Positions 59,745 through 64,000 of a stretch of DNA of 64,000 nucleotides are shown here, piece after piece (position 1 is the stretch's first letter; every line of letters starts with the position of its first letter). The notes beneath the pieces are model-generated. The model was not told the origin of the DNA. It saw only the letters and a program-made list of their open reading frames with translations, and searched no databases. The DNA is from Sphingomonas sp. SRS2 (GTDB lineage Bacteria > Pseudomonadota > Alphaproteobacteria > Sphingomonadales > Sphingomonadaceae). Both the position numbers and the translations under genes were made by a program. Where the stretch lies: assembly GCF_000971055.1 (NCBI RefSeq), contig NZ_LARW01000040.1:62001-126000 (forward strand). The letters run 5' to 3'.

Positions 59745-61421
59745 TTAGGTGGACTGCGCCGGATCCGAAATCAGGCCGCCGGGGGTTATCGGATCGTCAC
59801 GGCGGCTGCTCGGCAGCGAATCGGTCTGGCGCTCGATCATACGATGCACACGCATCGGCTCCCCCGGCTTCTGTAACGCATGTAGCGCAGCGATATTCTC
59901 CGCATCTGCGTGAGTCCGCCGCTGATTGTGGCGCACATAATCGAGCCAAGTCGCGACATGATAGCGCTCGATCCATAGCTCGGGATCGTGCAGATCGCGC
60001 AACAGTGTCCAGCCATGCGCGCCATCGCGCCGCCGTATCCGCCGCCTTTCAGTCATCGCCGCAAGGAACGGGACGATATTGCCTGGCTCGATCCGATATT
60101 CGAGGGTGATCACCACAGGCCCGCTCCGCGGCTCAAGCGGCACGGCCGTCTCGGGTTCGGTCCACTGACTGATCGGATCCAGATTGAGGTCCTCGGCCTG
60201 GGGCAGCGGCGACAGAAATCCGATCAGCATCACCGCCGCCTGGACGAGCGCGCCTGCAAGCAGGGCGGCCGACACGCCATGATCATCGGCGATAACGCCA
60301 AGCAGCCAGGCCCCAAAGGCCATGCCGCCGAAGGCCGTCATCTGGTATACCGACAGAGCGCGGGCGACGACCCAGCGCGGTGAGGCAAGCTGTATCGTGA
60401 TGTTGAACGTCGACAGCGCCAGCACCCAGCTGGCGCCGGCAATCATCAGCGCACCTGCGGTGACTGCGATATTTGGACTCAACGCCGTAACCGCGGTTCC
60501 GATCGCAAGGCTGAGCGACGCCAGCCGGATGATTCCCTCGGTGGCAAGCCGGTTGCGCAGCCGGCCGCTGCTCAGCCCGCCGATCACCGCGCCGACGCCG
60601 AAGGCGCCGAACAATATGCCGTAGGTTACCGGGCCGCCGCCCACGAGGTCGCGCGCCACCAGCGGCATCAGCGCGGGGGCCGCGTTGGCGGCGAGGCCAA
60701 AGCTCATCGCCCGGCCCATCACCATCCGCAAATGGGGCGACATCGCCACATAGCGCAGGCCCGCCTCGATCGCGACGAGCAGCCCCTCGCGCGGCAGGCG
60801 CTTCTCCGTGGCTGGCGGCTTCCAGCGAAGCAGCACCGTGATCAGCCCGAAATAGGACAGCGTGTTCATCAAAAACGCCGCCGCTGCGCCCGCAGCCGCC
60901 ACGATCGCGCCGCCGATCGCGGGACCAAGGCTCCGCGCGATGTTGAAGCCCATCGAATTGAGCGCAACCGCCCTCGCAAGCTGCGCGCGTGGCACTACGT
61001 CGCCCACCGACGCCTGCCAGGCCGGGCCGTTCATCGCCATGCCGCAGCCGATCAGGAAGGTGAAAATCAACAGCAGCCAGGGCGATAGCCAGCCCTGCCA
61101 TGCGAACAGGGTCAGCATCGTCGAAATCGCCAGCATGAAGAATTGCGAGGCCAGCATCACCTTGCGCCGGTCGAGATTGTCGGCGACCGCGCCTGCGAAC
61201 AGTGCCAGCAACATGAACGGCAGCGCCGTCGATGCCTGAACCAGCGCCACCATCTGCGGAGAGGATGCCAGCGACGTCATCATCCAGGATGCGCCGACCG
61301 ACTGGATCATCCCGCCGAAGTTGGACAGGATCGACGCCATCCATACCGCCCGAAAGATCGGGATACCGAAAGGCGAACCAGCCTGATCCGGGGGCCGAGT
61401 CTCTTTGGCGTCAGACGTCAT
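59745..61421 (-). CDS. MFS exporter with fused C-terminal domain
   Basis: The 558 residues have an N-terminal MFS part of about 400 residues with 11-12 membrane helices of the EntS/MFS_3 (transmembrane secretion effector) type (LVQASTALPFMLLALFAGAVADNLDRRKVML; GFNIARSLGPAIGGAIVAAAG). After SPLPQAEDLNLDP comes a soluble domain of about 150 residues (VVITLEYRIEPGNIVPFLAAMTERRRIRRRDGAHGWTLLRDLHDPELWIERYHVATWLDYVRHNQR) that looks like an ABM-type ferredoxin-like domain. Such fusions occur in MFS_3 proteins; substrate unknown. ATG 61421 has GAGG close by; a TTG at 61457 is less likely. Confidence 0.9.
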   Translation of the reverse strand: MTSDAKETRPPDQAGSPFGIPIFRAVWMASILSNFGGMIQSVGASWMMTSLASSPQMVALVQASTALPFMLLALFAGAVADNLDRRKVMLASQFFMLAISTMLTLFAWQGWLSPWLLLIFTFLIGCGMAMNGPAWQASVGDVVPRAQLARAVALNSMGFNIARSLGPAIGGAIVAAAGAAAAFLMNTLSYFGLITVLLRWKPPATEKRLPREGLLVAIEAGLRYVAMSPHLRMVMGRAMSFGLAANAAPALMPLVARDLVGGGPVTYGILFGAFGVGAVIGGLSSGRLRNRLATEGIIRLASLSLAIGTAVTALSPNIAVTAGALMIAGASWVLALSTFNITIQLASPRWVVARALSVYQMTAFGGMAFGAWLLGVIADDHGVSAALLAGALVQAAVMLIGFLSPLPQAEDLNLDPISQWTEPETAVPLEPRSGPVVITLEYRIEPGNIVPFLAAMTERRRIRRRDGAHGWTLLRDLHDPELWIERYHVATWLDYVRHNQRRTHADAENIAALHALQKPGEPMRVHRMIERQTDSLPSSRRDDPITPGGLISDPAQST

Positions 61422-61878
61422 GTCCTCCGCAATGCAGGAGGGGCGGCTTTGTGCCAATAACTCATTCGCCGCGGGACGGAGAATGCCGCTATTTTGTTTT
61501 CACCGGCTGCAGGCCCAGAAGGTCTCGCACCGCGCCGATCGGAACGAGAAGTTCACCATCTTCGCATCCTGGCGTCCGCTCTGGGTCGTCCCAACGACAT
61601 GCCCTTTCACGTGCCTGAGGATACATATGTCCATATCGATCTTCGCGATCGTTCCGCCGATCAGATATTCGTCGCTGGCATCCGCCGGATCTCGAAGAAA
61701 TTGGATGGATTGCCGGCCAGCGCAAAGCCCTCCATGCGCCGCTCGCACGTCATTGCCGTTACGGGAATGTACCTACCGGGGATAATCGGGCTACCCTTCG
61801 ATCATCCGACGCGTATGTTGTGGGAAATCGGCGGATTCTCGGGGGAAAATCAGCCGCCATCATATTGACAGGCCCTTG
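61422..61878. other. Intergenic region without a convincing gene
   Basis: These roughly 450 bases separate divergent genes. Open frames on the minus strand (61500-61748, 61489-61725) and plus strand (61494-61868) overlap each other, have no good start or ribosome site and no family resemblance. One minus frame ends with EDGELLVPIGAVRDLLGLQP, which looks protein-like, but the frame breaks soon. A decayed gene is possible. Confidence 0.55.
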
Positions 61879-62388
61879 ATGAACGACGTCTTCCATAATT
61901 CTTCCGACCGGCGGCAGAACCACCGTCTCGCCATCCATCATCACAGCCGCCTACGTCTCACCCTCGATGGCGCGGAAGCGGACGCTGAAACGATCGGCGG
62001 AGTGACGCTCACCGATATTTCGCATGAAGGGCTGATGGCGGCCGATGCCGGCCAGCTCATCCCCGGCGCGCGGATCATGCTTGAGGTTCCGCTGGTCGGC
62101 TGGCGCGAGACCGAGGTCCTCTGGATCGCCGGCAACCGCGCGGGATGCCGCTTCATGGCCCCTCTCAACATCGAAGAGCTCCGGCTCGCCGCCGCCAGCA
62201 GCGATCGGCTGGCAAAGGAATGCCCCGGCTTCGCGTCACAAATCGCCGAGGTCGCTGGCGCGGAAGCAGCCGATGACGCAGCACCCGCCAAGTCGGCAGA
62301 TTCCCCGCCCGGATGGCAGTGGCCCCTTCTTGTCCTCGCCTCTCTCGGCGTTGCGAGCTTCGTCAGCGCTACCTGGTTCCTCGGCTGA
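61879..62388 (+). CDS. PilZ-domain protein with C-terminal membrane anchor
   Basis: The 169 residues contain a PilZ domain: an arginine motif RxxxR in DRRQNHRLAIHHHSRLRL, the DxSxxG motif in TDISHEGLMA, and VLWIAGNRAGCRFMAPL. One C-terminal membrane helix (WPLLVLASLGVASFVSATWFLG) anchors it. It probably binds cyclic di-GMP and passes the signal to a membrane partner. The ATG at 61879 has a weak ribosome site; a TTG precedes it. Confidence 0.85.
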   Translation: MNDVFHNSSDRRQNHRLAIHHHSRLRLTLDGAEADAETIGGVTLTDISHEGLMAADAGQLIPGARIMLEVPLVGWRETEVLWIAGNRAGCRFMAPLNIEELRLAAASSDRLAKECPGFASQIAEVAGAEAADDAAPAKSADSPPGWQWPLLVLASLGVASFVSATWFLG

Positions 62389-62545
62389 TCGCTGGATTTT
62401 GCGGCGTCGGCCGGGGACCCGGTCGATGAATCAAGCTTAGCGCCGCATTCACCACTTCCTATAACCGGATGATATCGGCTCGGCCGTTACCTCAGCATCA
62501 TCTGCCACCGGACCGTACCGGCGGCGGTTGTAAAGGTAGCGTACC

Positions 62546-62902
62546 ATGTCAATTGCTTCAGCTCTGGGTTTCCGGAGCCGGCCAGATGCCCGTCAGGGGG
62601 GATCGCGTACTCGCGTCCTTCTTCAGGCTTCCTTGCTCGCGAACGGGCGGCCCATGCGTGTCCATCTGCTCGATCTGTCGGGAAGCGGGGCCCTCGGCCA
62701 TGGCGATGATCCGCCCCAGCCCGGAGAAATCGTCTGGCTCGTCTGCAAGGGTTCCGAGATACTGGCCCGCACCGCCTGGGTGCGCGGCAACCGTTTCGGC
62801 CTGGCTTTCGACACCGCCCTGCCCTCGGCAAAGCTAGGCCCGCTTCTTTCCGAAGGCCGCCGTGCGCTCGAAGCCGGTGGCCAGACGCCCGCTTTCGCCT
62901 GA
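62546..62902 (+). CDS. PilZ-domain protein
   Basis: The 118 residues form a single PilZ domain: arginines in RPDARQGGSRTRV, DxSxxG in LDLSGSGALG, then VWLVCKGSEILARTAWVRGNRFGLAFD. It has no membrane segment. c-di-GMP binding is likely but the RxxxR spacing is ambiguous. It lies 157 bases after the first PilZ gene, on the same strand. AAGGTAG precedes the ATG. Confidence 0.82.
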   Translation: MSIASALGFRSRPDARQGGSRTRVLLQASLLANGRPMRVHLLDLSGSGALGHGDDPPQPGEIVWLVCKGSEILARTAWVRGNRFGLAFDTALPSAKLGPLLSEGRRALEAGGQTPAFA

Positions 62903-62913
62903 AGCCACGCGGC

Positions 62914-62946
62914 TTCGAGGCTAACGGGATCGCTCGCCGCCTCGAA
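62914..62946. terminator. Hairpin between convergent genes
   Basis: A perfect 8-bp stem (TTCGAGGC/GCCTCGAA) with a 17-base loop lies between the PilZ stop at 62902 and the oxygenase stop at 62976. The A-rich flank on the right gives TTTT at the start of the stem on the minus strand. Moderate support. Confidence 0.4.
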
Positions 62947-62975
62947 AATTCGCAACGCCGAACGGGTTCGGGTGG

Positions 62976-63674
62976 TCAGGTTGCATCGTGGAAGATGACC
63001 CCGAGCGTATGCCGGCTGCCCGAGCGTAGGCTGCTGACGCCGTGCCGCATCGTCACACGGTAATCGCCTCGCGTGCCACGCTGAGGCCGATGCGTCACCG
63101 CGAAGATAACCGCATCGCCTTCTGACAGCGGCACCACCTCGGCACGCGACTGCATACGCGGTCGCTGCTCGGTCAGGATGAACTCGCCGCCACTGAAGTC
63201 CTTTCCCGGTGAGGAGAGCAGCACTGCCGCTTGGAGCGGAAAGACATGCTCGCCATACAGGTCCTGGTGCAGGCAATTATAATCCCCCGCTTCATAGCGC
63301 AGCAGCAGTGGCGTCGGCCGCTTCTGCCCGGCCTCATGGCAACGGTCGAGGAAGGCGCGATGCTCGGCCGGAAAGCGCACGTCGATCCCCATCCGCTCAT
63401 GCCAGCGATTGGCGATCGGCATGAGCCGCGGATAGAGCGCCGATCTTAGCGCCTCGACCAGCGGCGGCAGCGGATAGGCGAAGTAGCGATACTCACCGCG
63501 TCCATAACCGTGCCGCTGCATCACGACATGGCTGCGGAACCCGGCGCCGCCGTCATAAAGCGCGGCCATCGCCTCGCATTGACCGGGATCGAACAGGCGC
63601 GGCAGGATCGTCCAGCCTCGCGCATCAAGGTCGGCGGCGGCGGTGGTCCAGTCATGGCTGTCGATCATCGTCAT
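62976..63674 (-). CDS. 2OG-Fe(II) oxygenase superfamily protein
   Basis: The 232 residues carry an HxD iron motif in NCLHQDLYGEHVFPLQAAVLLSSPG and the distal His and 2-oxoglutarate Arg region in YRVTMRHGVSSLRSGSRHTLGVIFHDA. The N terminus (LDARGWTILPRLFDPGQCEAMAALY) is that of prolyl-hydroxylase-like or AlkB-distant members. It hydroxylates an unknown substrate. The ATG at 63674 follows GAAGGTGA. It lies 49 bases behind the permease gene. Confidence 0.88.
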   Translation of the reverse strand: MTMIDSHDWTTAAADLDARGWTILPRLFDPGQCEAMAALYDGGAGFRSHVVMQRHGYGRGEYRYFAYPLPPLVEALRSALYPRLMPIANRWHERMGIDVRFPAEHRAFLDRCHEAGQKRPTPLLLRYEAGDYNCLHQDLYGEHVFPLQAAVLLSSPGKDFSGGEFILTEQRPRMQSRAEVVPLSEGDAVIFAVTHRPQRGTRGDYRVTMRHGVSSLRSGSRHTLGVIFHDAT

Positions 63675-63723
63675 GCCGTCACCTTCGCAGGCCGCCGCCC
63701 ACAGCACTTCCCGTTCCTTGCGA

Positions 63724-64000
63724 TCAATCCCTCAGCGTGCTGTGCCGGTGCGCGTAGCCGAGATAGATTGCGATGCCGATCGCATTCCAGGCCAGGCACC
63801 AGAGCAGCGTCTGGGCTGGCAGGCTGACGAACAGATAGGCGCAGCCGAACACCGCGCCCAGCCCGACCACTATCCCCAATGGAGTGCGGAACGGGCGCTT
63901 CAACTCGGGGCTGCGCCGCCGCAGGATGATCAGGCACGCGCCCACCGCCATGAAGGCGATCAGCGTTCCGGCATTGGCCAGCGCCGCGATCTCGCCAATC
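63724..64000 (-). CDS. APC-family amino acid permease, C-terminal part, cut by window edge
   Basis: The frame runs in from the right edge. IGEIAALANAGTLIAFMAVGACLIILRRRSPELKRPFRTP, then two more membrane helices and a C-terminal YLGYAHRHSTLRD, match the last three helices of cationic or neutral APC permeases (CAT/YfnA type). The RRRxPxLxRPFRTP loop is a family hallmark. The N-terminal three quarters are outside the window. Confidence 0.88.
   Translation of the reverse strand, partial: IGEIAALANAGTLIAFMAVGACLIILRRRSPELKRPFRTPLGIVVGLGAVFGCAYLFVSLPAQTLLWCLAWNAIGIAIYLGYAHRHSTLRD

Noticed and set aside
61500-61748. 82-codon minus-strand frame between the MFS and PilZ genes
   Set aside because: No ribosome site or family match, and it competes with two other open frames over the same bases.
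1-64000. CRISPR arrays, insertion sequences, prophage or conjugation genes
   Set aside because: No regularly spaced repeats, transposase, integrase, terminase or relaxase signatures were seen.

Overview
The window is GC-rich chromosomal DNA from an alphaproteobacterium, most likely a sphingomonad (Sphingomonas or a close relative). The evidence is gene content and order: ptsP-rodZ-cpoB-tilS-ftsH, an F0 operon with separate b and b' subunits, ydbH-ynbE-ydbL, general stress response (EcfG-type) promoter boxes, and small DUF3617, RcnB and PilZ proteins. I see no prophage, plasmid, insertion sequence, CRISPR array or rRNA. Most of it is core genome with a few accessory patches.

Layout. 1-10.3 kb (minus strand): the start of an RNB-domain ribonuclease, then ftsH, tilS, cpoB, rodZ, ptsP, a nitronate monooxygenase-like flavoprotein and lysC. 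10.5-16.6 kb: ubiG, a NUDIX hydrolase, a class I mannose-6-phosphate isomerase homologue, a small stress protein behind a textbook EcfG promoter, and a LytS/LytTR-type two-component system whose kinase has an unusually long coiled coil. 16.6-28.5 kb (minus): leuB, recO, a divergent polysaccharide deacetylase, uvrC, the F0 part of ATP synthase (atpI-B-E-F'-F) and ydbH-ynbE-ydbL. 28.5-36.3 kb (mostly plus): two methyltransferase-like proteins, kdsD, radC, an EF-hand protein, purB and a family 2 glycosyltransferase. 36.3-41.9 kb (minus): proC, a YbjN protein, ubiK, tspO, tlyA, a 5'-truncated tRNA-Val with a promoter still in front of it, and a large HAD-domain protein.

42-49 kb is a signalling cluster with two soluble hybrid histidine kinases, DUF3617 and RcnB-like exported proteins, and an OmpR/EnvZ-type pair. 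49-56.3 kb holds a haem-oxygenase-like diiron protein behind a second EcfG promoter, a DAACS symporter, small proteins, a gamma-glutamyltransferase, an AT-rich two-gene cassette of unknown function and an AGCS amino-acid symporter. 56.4-59 kb is a compact molybdate operon (ModE-like regulator, modA, modB, shortened modC) preceded by a nested inverted repeat and followed by the remnant of a cytochrome c gene. 59-64 kb has two small divergent proteins, an MFS exporter with a fused C-terminal domain, two PilZ proteins, a 2OG-Fe(II) oxygenase and the end of an APC-family permease.

The observations most worth a second look are the truncated tRNA-Val with its promoter, the AT-rich overlapping gene pair at 53.97-54.90 kb, four intergenic TTAACCAT (CtrA-type) sites that mostly flank surface-glycan-like or signalling genes, two EcfG promoters, and the nested palindrome in front of the minimal mod operon. 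No complete new system is proven by the sequence; the AT-rich pair is the best candidate for something undescribed.
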